Below, piece by piece: positions 1 through 10,782 of a stretch of 32,936 bases of DNA (its first letter is position 1; every line of letters begins with the position of its first letter). Source of the stretch: Gammaproteobacteria bacterium (GTDB lineage: Bacteria > Pseudomonadota > Gammaproteobacteria > Diplorickettsiales > Diplorickettsiaceae); the NCBI GenBank assembly GCA_013289115.1, contig JABDAQ010000001.1:1-32936 (forward strand), read 5' to 3'. Under the pieces are notes generated by a model. That model was not told where the DNA came from. It did not search any database and worked only from the letters and a program-made list of their open reading frames with translations. The position numbers were made by a program, and so were the translations under genes.

Positions 1-1
1 G

Positions 2-331
2 GGACTGGCAGCGCATTTACAATCGCATCCGGCATATGAATTGAAATCAAATAAAGAAAGCGGCTACGGGCGGTATGATTATTTCATTTTATCGAAGGAT
101 CCAACGAAACCAAGTTTGTTGATGGAATTCAAGCGGGTAAAATTTGCGCGAACAGAGCAACCTGAGGTAGAACGGATCGAGAAAGCCTTAGACGAAGCAG
201 CACAGCAAGGTTTAGCGCAGATCGAAAAGAAGGCATATTACGCCGAAGCAAAACAACGTGGAAGTCAATCTATCTTGAAACTTGCCCTTGCTTTCTGTGG
301 AAAGCGATTTAAATTGGTTTGTACGCGTTGA
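2..331 (+). CDS. C-terminal part of an AAA-ATPase-like / PD-(D/E)XK nuclease family protein (5' truncated by window)
   Basis: The reading frame is open back to base 2, so the TTG at 41 is internal and the true start lies outside the window. The visible 109 residues match, from memory, the end of the large family with an N-terminal AAA-ATPase-like domain and a C-terminal PD-(D/E)XK nuclease-like domain (Pfam AAA-ATPase_like plus PDDEXK_9/DUF1703). Seen here: the YELKSN-ESGYGRYD strand with an acidic Asp, then LLMEFKR giving the E-x-K pair, then the helix ALDEAAQQGLAQIEKKAYY and the final strand ILKLALAFCGKRFKLV. These genes are abundant, often as many copies, in amoeba- and arthropod-associated bacteria; their biological role is not established. 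The stop abuts the next gene region, so co-transcription is possible. The family call is fairly secure; nuclease activity is not shown. Confidence 0.8.
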   Translation, partial: GLAAHLQSHPAYELKSNKESGYGRYDYFILSKDPTKPSLLMEFKRVKFARTEQPEVERIEKALDEAAQQGLAQIEKKAYYAEAKQRGSQSILKLALAFCGKRFKLVCTR

Positions 332-358
332 GTGCCTTTGTTCAACTTTGGTAGAGAA

Positions 359-1951
359 ATGAAAAAGCATTGGTTAAAAGGAACCGTCAGTATTGAACCT
401 TTGCTATGGAATTGGTATGCCTGGAATCAACTCATCGCGCCCAGTACAGCCGGCGCGCATTTACGCAAGCGTTATTTAAAGATTTTACAATCGTATTGTG
501 TGCATCCAGCGCTTCATGAAGCAGCTTCCAGCGATCCAAAATTAATAGGAGGGCCGTATGTCGCTATTGATCGAAGCAAAATGAGCGCAATTGAAACTTT
601 GATTGTACGCATTTTCGATGAAGCGAAACCATTGATGGAACTCTCTGAGGCTATCGATCAAGTCAGCGGTTTGTTAAGCCATGCTTCAGGATTTTCTTTA
701 GAGAATTTCTATGAAAATATCCCAGACGTATTAGCAGGTTGTGTTGAATTGACCTATGACATGCATCATCATGCGGATATACGCCTCATTGAAGCTTTAC
801 TCTATCGGCAATACTGCAGTTGCCAAGGACAAACAATTTTACTGTCACAGCGACCTCGTAGTGATAGAGCCTTTGCATTAAGTACGCCCCGGTTTTCGCA
901 GTCTGATGATGTGATGTTGTCGCTTCCTTTTTCTAGTTGTGTTATTGATCAATTAGCTCAAGCGCAACGTGAACCCTGCTGTTTGGATACGATCAGTGAA
1001 GTCCTCGCGCTTTCTGCGGAACTACAACAACCGTTTCAAAATTTATTTACACACCTGCCACCGGCATCTGCGCATACACGCTATCAAAATAAAGGTATTC
1101 GTATTCGTTATTTTGGTCATGCCTGTATTTTACTAGAAACAAAGCAGACATCGATTTTAATCGATCCTTTGATTGGATCTCATGATTGTACACAAGCGCG
1201 TAAACATTTTAGTTATTTAGATTTACCTGACAGAATTGATTATGTACTTATTAGTCATAGTCATCAGGATCATTTTGATTTAGAAACTTTATTACATATT
1301 CGTTGGCAGGTAAAAAATATTGTGCTTCCTGACAATCATCAAGGATTTTTAGCGGATCCTTCGCTGAAATTAATTGCCCAAGCCCTTGGGTTTAAATCAA
1401 TTATCACGTTACGTGAAATGGAGACTATTCAAGCCACTGATTTATGTATTACTGCTTTGCCCTTCTTAGGTGAACACGGTGATTTAAATATTCATAGTAA
1501 ACTTGCCTATCATATTCAGTTAGACAACCGGTCATTTTTATTCGCAGTGGATTCAAATAATCTGGATGTTCGGTTATATAAAAAAATTGTGCATTGGATG
1601 CGATCGATCGATGTTTTATTTGTGGGTATGGAATGCAACGGTGCTCCTTATAGTTGGACGTATGGACCACTTTTCCAGAAAGCAATACAACGTGAATACG
1701 ATCAATCGCGTAGATTAAATGGATCAGACAGCGAAAAAGTTTGGCAAATGATTCAGGTGTTGCAGTGCACAGAGGTATACATTTACGCGATGGGGCAAGA
1801 ACCCTGGTTGAGATCTATTATGGGCTTGCATTGCGATGAGAATTCAAAGCAAATGATTGAAGCACAGGTGTTAATGCAGCGTTGCCAGAATGCCGGCATA
1901 AAAACTGAAAAGCTTTTTTACTCAGCTCAATGGTCTTATGGTTTTTCTTGA
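359..1951 (+). CDS. CmlA-like di-iron metallo-beta-lactamase-fold protein (putative beta-hydroxylase family)
   Basis: A 530-residue protein with an N-terminal domain of about 230 residues and a C-terminal metallo-beta-lactamase fold. Seen: the first strand with GHACILLETK and LIDPLIGSHD, the metal motif SHSHQDH (H300, H302, D304, H305), then Glu372 in FLGEHGDL where ordinary MBL enzymes have His, and Asp398 in FAVDSNN. Glu in the third ligand site, the order and spacing of ligands and the total length (CmlA is about 532 aa, ligands near 305/307/309/310/377/403 from memory, a constant offset of 5) point to the CmlA family, whose founder beta-hydroxylates an aminoacyl group on an NRPS carrier domain in chloramphenicol synthesis. 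The blocks GMECNGAPYSWTYGPL and YAMGQEPWL also fit. No NRPS gene is present here, so the substrate is unknown. I chose ATG 359 because it gives the MKKHWLKG-type start; an in-frame GTG at 332 abuts the upstream stop and would add nine residues. Confidence 0.75.
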   Translation: MKKHWLKGTVSIEPLLWNWYAWNQLIAPSTAGAHLRKRYLKILQSYCVHPALHEAASSDPKLIGGPYVAIDRSKMSAIETLIVRIFDEAKPLMELSEAIDQVSGLLSHASGFSLENFYENIPDVLAGCVELTYDMHHHADIRLIEALLYRQYCSCQGQTILLSQRPRSDRAFALSTPRFSQSDDVMLSLPFSSCVIDQLAQAQREPCCLDTISEVLALSAELQQPFQNLFTHLPPASAHTRYQNKGIRIRYFGHACILLETKQTSILIDPLIGSHDCTQARKHFSYLDLPDRIDYVLISHSHQDHFDLETLLHIRWQVKNIVLPDNHQGFLADPSLKLIAQALGFKSIITLREMETIQATDLCITALPFLGEHGDLNIHSKLAYHIQLDNRSFLFAVDSNNLDVRLYKKIVHWMRSIDVLFVGMECNGAPYSWTYGPLFQKAIQREYDQSRRLNGSDSEKVWQMIQVLQCTEVYIYAMGQEPWLRSIMGLHCDENSKQMIEAQVLMQRCQNAGIKTEKLFYSAQWSYGFS

Positions 1952-1960
1952 TCTACCTAG

Positions 1961-1989
1961 CTGGCATTTAATAGGTCAATGTTTATACT
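1961..1989 (+). promoter_or_regulatory. Candidate sigma-70 promoter for the glycine-zipper lipoprotein gene
   Basis: CTGGCA (1961-1966, 4/6 to TTGACA) and TATACT (1984-1989, 5/6 to TATAAT) are separated by 17 bp, placing a start about 30 nt before the ATG at 2026. A short dyad ACCTA/TAGGT (1955-1959, 1972-1976) overlaps it. Pattern match only. Confidence 0.4.
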
Positions 1990-2025
1990 AGAATTTATTC
2001 TTTTATAACAAGAGCAAGGTATTTT

Positions 2026-2235
2026 ATGAAAAAACTTCGATACATACTATTTATGATTTGTCTTATATTGGCCACGGGTTGCGCCACACGGCAAGAGAAT
2101 CGTACGTTGGGCGTGCTAGGTGGCGGTATTGCAGGCGGTGCGATAGGTCATGCTGTGACAGGTGGAAGCGCAATCGGGACTATCGCTGGAACCTTAGGCG
2201 GTGCTTATGTGGGCGATCGAATCGCCGATCGCTAA
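2026..2235 (+). CDS. Small glycine-zipper outer-membrane lipoprotein
   Basis: This is a 69-residue protein with a lipoprotein signal peptide: basic MKKLR, a hydrophobic stretch, and a lipobox ending in ATGC, with the lipidated Cys at position 19 (Ala at -3 is less usual than Leu). The mature part is a glycine-zipper with repeated small-x3-small spacing (LGGGIAGGAIGHAVTGG, then TLGGAYVGDRIADR), like the Rickettsia 17-kDa antigen / glycine-zipper 2TM family. Such proteins associate with the outer membrane and peptidoglycan layer; the exact function is unclear. A purine-rich stretch AGAGCAAGG lies 7-15 nt before the ATG, and a candidate promoter sits at 1961-1989, so it is probably its own transcription unit. 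Call firm at the family level. Confidence 0.85.
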   Translation: MKKLRYILFMICLILATGCATRQENRTLGVLGGGIAGGAIGHAVTGGSAIGTIAGTLGGAYVGDRIADR

Positions 2236-2251
2236 TTCTGTTTTGTATTTA

Positions 2252-2291
2252 TTTTGCGGAGTTTTATCTTATGGGTTAAGGCTCCGCAAAA
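2252..2291. repeat. Inverted repeat in front of smc
   Basis: Perfect 10-bp arms TTTTGCGGAG (2252-2261) and CTCCGCAAAA (2282-2291) enclose a 20-nt loop in the 73-bp gap between the lipoprotein gene and smc. No T-run follows the 3' arm (it is followed by A's), so this is not a classical intrinsic terminator in the + direction. It could be an operator or an mRNA hairpin near the smc ribosome binding site. Confidence 0.6.
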
Positions 2292-2308
2292 ATACGTAGG
2301 TTTGTATC

Positions 2309-5300
2309 ATGCGCTTAGAAAGTATCAAATTAGCTGGATTTAAATCGTTTATTGAACCTACCACACTGTTGTTTTCTACGAATCTTACAGCCATTGTAGG
2401 TCCTAATGGTTGTGGCAAATCTAATATTATCGATGCTATTCGTTGGGTGATTGGGGAAAGCTCTGCACGACAGCTACGAGGTATAAATTTCGATGATATC
2501 TTATTCAATGGATGTAAAACGCGCAAACCCGCAGGTCAAGCTTCTGTTGAATTAAGCTTTGATACGAGTGAGCAAGGTTTATCTGGAAAATTAGCGCAAT
2601 ACAGCGCGCTGATCATACGTCGAGAGCTCACACGTGAAGGACAATCTACCTATCTATTAAACGGCCTGCGTTGTCGTCGTCGCGATATTGTTGATATCTT
2701 TTTAGGAACAGGATTAGGGCCTAACAGCTATGCGATCGTAGAACAAGGCATGATTTCGCGTATGATCGAGGCTAAACCTGAAGTGCTGTATACCTACCTA
2801 GAAGAAGCCGCAGGCATATCAAGATATAAAGAACGTCGTCATGATACGCAATTATATTTAACGCGGACTCAAGCTAATTTAACGCGGTTGCAGGATCTAC
2901 GACAAGAATTAACGACGCAACTTGAAAAATTACAACAACAAGCAGAGCGAGCACAGCGTTATACGCAGCTCAAACAACAAGAACGTCAGATCATAACACG
3001 CTTGCAGTGCGTACGTTTGTATGCATTACAACAACAGATGCACAGTAAAACAGATCAAATTGAATCTTTAACAATTAAATTACAAAAACAGCAGGAAGAA
3101 AAAAATGCATTAGAAACAAAGAAGATACAAGATCATACGCAGCATCGAATCCTACGAGATAGGATACAAGAAATACAAGCTCGCTATTATGAACTAAGTA
3201 CTAATATTGTTGCGCTTGAGCAAAACCTAAAATATCAACAAGAACAAGCCGTACATCTTCAGCACAAGTACGATGAACTTCTCTGCACACAGCAAGATTT
3301 GCAACAAGAGCAAGAGCAACTCAGAAGGCTACAAGAGGTGACACTCGCTGAACACAGAGAACTTGACTCTAAAAAAAATGATCTCAATCAACAATTTCAT
3401 TTAGAAAAAATCAGACTCACGAAATTAGAAACCGAGCTTACGCGTATACAGCAACGCTTTCATCGTTGTAATGAAACTTGGCTACACATTTCAGCAGACA
3501 TACAATTGATTGAAACGCAAGAGCAACATCGACAGCAACGTTTCAATGATTTGCAAAAGCAGAGTCAGCACTTAGAGCAGGAATATCAAAATCAAAGTAA
3601 GCTACTTCTAAAAACAAATCCTCAAATGATATTTGAAGCATTACAGGCGATACAGACACAAGAGAAAACCTGTCAACACAGTCTAACAATGCTTACTACA
3701 GACTATGCGGAAGCACAGAGACAATCTGCGATTTACGCACAGCAATTTGACTTTGAACAAAAAAATTTAGACACATTAACGGCACGCTATACCGCCTTAT
3801 TAAATTTACAAGAAGAAGCATTTGTTGAAAAAAATCAACAGGCTTGGCTCAAAAAATCAGGTTTGTTGCAAGAATCGCGTTTAGCACACTTGTTGCAGGT
3901 AGAAACCGGTTGGGAACTGGCGGTAGAACGCGTTTTAGATCGTTTTTTATCCAGCATTTTTTTAGAAAATGATCAAGCCTTTAAAACGGTTTCGTCGCAA
4001 GATACCGGTTTAGGTATTTGTTTTATGAAGCAACCGATTCAACCCAAGGTTACATCGTCCAATATAGATTTGATCGGTTTACTTGAAAAAATACAAGCAC
4101 CGTGGCCTTTACAGGCCTGGCTGAGCAAAGTGTATGTTGCCGATGATCTTGTGGCAGCACAAGCATGTTTACACAAGTTACAGCCCGATGAATTGATCGT
4201 GACACGCCAGGGTATTTTATTAGGTTTATTTTGGATCGAGCATAGTAAAAAAACAAAGGCAACACGTAGCTTAGAACGTGCGCGTAGCTTAGAGCAGTTG
4301 CAAATACAGATGAAAGAATTAGCGTATAAAATACAGGAACAAAAAAATGTGTTAGAAGAAAAGCAAGATCACGCTCGCGTTTTGAAACAAAAACAAAAGC
4401 AGTCTCGAGAACACATGACACAATTACAAACACAGCGTGCTGTTTTAGAAACTCAGTATCGTTTAGCGCAAGAACGAAAAATAGAAACAGAGAAACAGTT
4501 ACAGCGTATCGAACAAAACTTGCAAACTTATCAGCATGAGTTAGAAGCTTTACAGGCCATACCGATCGTGAATAAAACAGATCAAATAGCCCAACGAGCC
4601 GTTGTTGAGCAACAACGCGAGGAATTAAGTCGTGTTAAAACGCATTCAGAACAAGCTATTTCTGAACAACATAAACGCTACAGTGCAATACAAGAATCCT
4701 TGCATCAACTCGCATTACGCTTACAGGCAATGCAATTACAAATGATTACAAATCAACAACGTCTTGATGATTTAGAACGAAAAAAAGCGGAATTAGCACA
4801 GCATGAAATTTTACTTAAAGACGCATTAATACATAAACCGCAAAATGCATTCATTCAATCGTTAGAATCACTGCGTCTGCAACAAAAAGAACTAGCAGAG
4901 TTATTGCGTCAAGAACAAGCAAGCGAAGCAGTAGGGCAAGAACAGCTAAACACTCTGGAGCAAGCGATCATCGCTTGTGCAGGAAGTAGTTCTGAAAAAC
5001 AACAGAGACTTGAAGAATTACGTTTGCAGCGACAAGAATTACGTGTACGGATCGAGACAATTGAAGAGAAATTAGAAGAAAAATCACAGGGTGATCCAGA
5101 CAATAGAAAGAAAGATACAGTAAATATCTTAGAGCATGCATTGCAAGATGTCGTCCGTGCTTTAGAAGAAATCGGTCCTGTCAATTTAGTCGCACAGGCA
5201 GAATATTTGGATATTAAAACACGATTAGAACGTTTAGAATTTGATTCTCACGATCTAGTAACGGCGATTCAAAATTTAGAAGCAGTGATTCACACGATCG

Positions 5301-5799
5301 ATCAAGAAACGCAACAACGGTTTCAAGAAACATTGCGGCAAATGAATCAGAATTTTCAAAATTTATTTGCGCGATTATTAGGTGGAGGGAGCTCAACTTT
5401 ACAGCTGCAGACATCAAATGGCTTGTTTGGAATCCAGATCCATGCACAACCGCCTGGCAAACGTACTACGCGTATTCATTTGCTTTCGGGCGGTGAGAAA
5501 GCGTTAACCGCCATTGCCTTAGTCTTCGCATTTTTTCAATTAAATCCTGCACCGTTTTGCATTTTAGATGAAGTCGACGCGCCTTTAGATGATACAAATG
5601 TACAGCGCTTTTGTAATCTGGTGCAAGAGATGGCGCAAACGATACAATTTATTTTCATCAGTCATAATAAATTAGCGATTGAAAAGGCGAATCAATTAGC
5701 GGGCATTACCATGCAAGAAGCGGGTGTGTCACGTCTAGTATCGGTTGATATTGAAACAGCGCTACAATGGCAGCGTCGTAGCGATCATAGAGTAGTATA

Positions 5800-5800
<1 letters not shown>
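2309..5800 (+). CDS. smc: Chromosome segregation/condensation ATPase SMC
   Basis: Full-length bacterial SMC (1,163 aa; usual 1,150-1,200). SMC dimers with ScpA/ScpB organise and help segregate the nucleoid. Seen: N-terminal ABC half with Walker A GPNGCGKSN (residues 31-39, Lys37), then long Gln/Glu/Lys-rich coiled coil, a globular hinge at about 520-640 (ETGWELAVERVLDRF and following), a second coiled coil, and the C-terminal ABC half with signature LSGGEK (1059-1064) and Walker B CILDEVDAPLDD (Asp1087, Glu1088). The coil is unusually rich in Gln, with many CAA/CAG codons. It starts the smc-zipA-ligA cluster known from Pseudomonas and other gammaproteobacteria that lack MukB; its TAA overlaps the zipA ATG by one base. 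ScpA/ScpB are not in the window. Confidence 0.97.
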
Positions 5801-8368
<2,568 letters not shown>

Positions 8369-8397
8369 AGATCAGTAGTATAAGGATTTTTCTTCCC

Positions 8398-8583
8398 TTA
8401 TGAAAAATCATATTCTTTTTTCGTAATTATCACCATAATATTGCATTGATTCTCTTTTCGTTGCTTTTCTAGAGGAAATAATTCTAAATCCGAATGTTCT
8501 GGATCATGAATCACTAGTGCGTTTTCATCTATTTGAAATCAAAACTCAGCGTGATGATAGTTCGTAACCTATAATTTAGCCAT
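8398..8583 (-). pseudogene. Possible decayed coding remnant in the ligA-A1 spacer
   Basis: The 262-bp spacer after ligA has no intact gene. On the minus strand a frame of 62 codons starts with ATG (8581-8583) and ends with TAA (8398-8400) but is interrupted by two in-frame stops near its beginning. The last 47 codons are open and protein-like (FQIDENALVIHDPEHSDLEL, then FPLEKQRKENQCNIMVIITK, read continuously). I do not recognise it. It may be the tail of a lost gene or chance. Confidence 0.3.
8570..8575 (+). promoter_or_regulatory. Consensus -10 element upstream of gene A1
   Basis: A perfect TATAAT lies 33 bases before the ATG at 8608, which would give a leader of about 25 nt. No good -35 hexamer is present at 16-18 bp spacing, so it may need an activator or be fortuitous in AT-rich sequence. 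Confidence 0.35.
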
Positions 8584-8607
8584 ACTTTATTTATACGAGC
8601 CTGCATC

Positions 8608-10782
8608 ATGAGTGATGATAAATTTGAAGCACAATTGAAAGAAAAATTAGTAGAACTGTATGGGGAATCTCCTTACTATTATTTTACAACGCCATCGGAT
8701 GAAGCTACCTACCTAGAATTAAAAGCATTAATAAAACAACAATTAGCAAGGATCGTAATACAACTGCATGCCTGGTATTTACAGCACGCACACAACGATA
8801 AAAGTGATGCAGAAAAGAAAGAAGCAATCGAAAATTTAAGGAACGAATCTTCGAATGGTTATTTTCTTAAGCAATCTGCTTGGAAACACATATTTGAATA
8901 CATACCATCTCGATTAACATTAAACGACTTACCACGCGATCGAGAAGAAGCATTAAAAGAAGTTGGTACGATGAATGCGATTAAAAAAAAATTAGAAAAA
9001 CTTTTTTTTGCTATTTATTATTCAAATCAGTTTGATAATGAAACAAAATCATCAGTGCTTATTTCTATTATTGAAACGGGAGATTTAGAACAATGTGCAC
9101 CCGGCATTAATGGTTATTTAACACAAGCTTTAAATCGTATATCAGACGATGTGCTTACTGCGACTATAAGAGCAATCCTAATCAGTCATGCTTCAAAGAT
9201 AATAGAAAATAATAAAAAACATATTGACATGGATCAAAGCGTTCATTATATGAATGGTCTTGTTAATTTTGTTTCTAATATCTATGGCATTCCAAAAATA
9301 ATAGATTTCTACGCGTCTGTTTTTAATAAATTAGCTTTAATAAAACAATTCAAGGATTCATTAAATACAATAGATTTTTTCTCACTACTTAGAAAAGAAT
9401 TATTGGATATAGCAAAGGAAAAATTTCTTAATCATATAGAAAAACCTGATAATTTAATCAAAGCAAATCAAGGTCTTGATTTGCTCAACAAACTGGGTCT
9501 GGATCGTAATGCGTTTGAATCAGAGTCTGAAACCGAGTTTGATTTATCTAATCTTTATGATGAAAAGGATGAAGAGAGTGAAAAGTGTTATTACTTAAAA
9601 GAAGAGTATCTTTTTATTTTAGAAGAGACTATTGCGAAGCGATTATTATTTGGCAACAAAGAATTTTTAGAACGCAGTAAATTTCCAATTTTTTTTAAGA
9701 ATATTTCCTTACATGATCTGGTATCTACTCTTGCCTCCAATCCCGTAGCACGTTCTGTTTTCATGCTTTCTTTGCCTGAAAAACGCGCTGCATTGATAGA
9801 GAAACAGATTGGCTCAGCAAATGAAAAAGAGTGCTGGGATGCTTTGAGTATTGCTAGTTTATCGGACGATCGAGAGACTGTAATTTTTTTATCAAACTTT
9901 ATGCTAGAAAAATATGAGTCAGGAGAATTTAATTCAAAATTTTCAAAAGAGTATGAAGAAGTCATCCAAAATAGTATCGAACAAACGAAATTAGCTAGAG
10001 TAGATTATTTTCTTATTTTAGAAGCAATCATCAGAAAAAAATTCTTATATAATGAATTATCATCTGCTATTTCAATGCCTTCTTTATTTGGCAAGCGTGC
10101 TTTATTAGAAGAACGTATTCGTTCAGCGAACGAAAAAGAATGTTGGGACGCTTTCACGTTTGCTGGCTCATCAGGTGATGTAGAGAGCGTTGTTTTTCTT
10201 TCAAAATTTATGCTTGAGAAATATAAAATAGGAAAATTCAGTGAAGGATTTTTAAAAGCCTATGAGAAAGCGATTCACTATGTTACGGAACAAGCAGCAC
10301 TCTGTGATGGAGAAGGAATAAAGACTTTATTAGCTGATTTTGTTACTGTACATAAAACAGTGCTTGATTTTCTTAGAATGACGCAATTTTATTTAACTAG
10401 CAGTAAAAAAATAAGGGATTATTTAATCGATAGGTTAGATGAAAAGGACGCACGCATTAAGACATTACAAAATTTTAATGATAGTTTGGGCAACATTTAT
10501 CAAGCCTATGAACAGCATGGAATTAGTCTGGCACTCATACAATTTAAAGAAAAATTAATGCAAATATTAAAGGAAACAAAGGAATCGCATGAGAGTTTTG
10601 GAAAGATAGCACGCGTCGCGCGATTTTTTAATAAGAAAATTTCGCCGACACACAGTCGTTTAGCGCAGGAACTTGATAAATTAATTATTACGACGGATAC
10701 AATTTTAAGTCGGATCAAAAAAAATAAATCCGACTTTTCAAATACAGAACCTAGCGCAGGTCATTCGAGACCACCGTATTAA
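8608..10782 (+). CDS. Large helical-repeat protein A1, unrecognised family, putative effector
   Basis: A 724-residue soluble protein with no signal peptide or membrane segment and a strongly helical, Lys/Glu-rich composition. I do not recognise a named family. It is a clear paralogue of the protein at 17901-20090 (shared blocks: KRLLFGNKEFLERS / ERLLFGNQKFLERS; FVTVHKTVLDFLRMTQFYLTS / FTTVHKTVLMFLQLTQFYLTS). Within A1 a unit is repeated 103 residues apart: KRAxLxExxxxANEKECWDA at about 391-410 and 494-513, each followed by VxFLSxFMLEKYxxG, a helix-pair pattern that may form a superhelix. The first 130 residues (LYGESPYYYF and following) are also shared with A2. Its TAA overlaps the stop of convergent B1 by 4 nt. 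A Dot/Icm-type effector role is inferred only from genome context and composition. Confidence 0.85.
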   Translation: MSDDKFEAQLKEKLVELYGESPYYYFTTPSDEATYLELKALIKQQLARIVIQLHAWYLQHAHNDKSDAEKKEAIENLRNESSNGYFLKQSAWKHIFEYIPSRLTLNDLPRDREEALKEVGTMNAIKKKLEKLFFAIYYSNQFDNETKSSVLISIIETGDLEQCAPGINGYLTQALNRISDDVLTATIRAILISHASKIIENNKKHIDMDQSVHYMNGLVNFVSNIYGIPKIIDFYASVFNKLALIKQFKDSLNTIDFFSLLRKELLDIAKEKFLNHIEKPDNLIKANQGLDLLNKLGLDRNAFESESETEFDLSNLYDEKDEESEKCYYLKEEYLFILEETIAKRLLFGNKEFLERSKFPIFFKNISLHDLVSTLASNPVARSVFMLSLPEKRAALIEKQIGSANEKECWDALSIASLSDDRETVIFLSNFMLEKYESGEFNSKFSKEYEEVIQNSIEQTKLARVDYFLILEAIIRKKFLYNELSSAISMPSLFGKRALLEERIRSANEKECWDAFTFAGSSGDVESVVFLSKFMLEKYKIGKFSEGFLKAYEKAIHYVTEQAALCDGEGIKTLLADFVTVHKTVLDFLRMTQFYLTSSKKIRDYLIDRLDEKDARIKTLQNFNDSLGNIYQAYEQHGISLALIQFKEKLMQILKETKESHESFGKIARVARFFNKKISPTHSRLAQELDKLIITTDTILSRIKKNKSDFSNTEPSAGHSRPPY

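Noticed and set aside
2058-2279. 73-codon + strand frame overlapping the lipoprotein gene
   Set aside because: It is the +1 shadow of a clear lipoprotein with signal peptide and lipobox; its Arg/Cys-rich product has no sensible features.
4050-5447. Several minus-strand frames of 77-127 codons inside smc
   Set aside because: They are antisense shadows of the repetitive Gln/Glu codons of the coiled coil, with no ribosome-binding site or conserved pattern.
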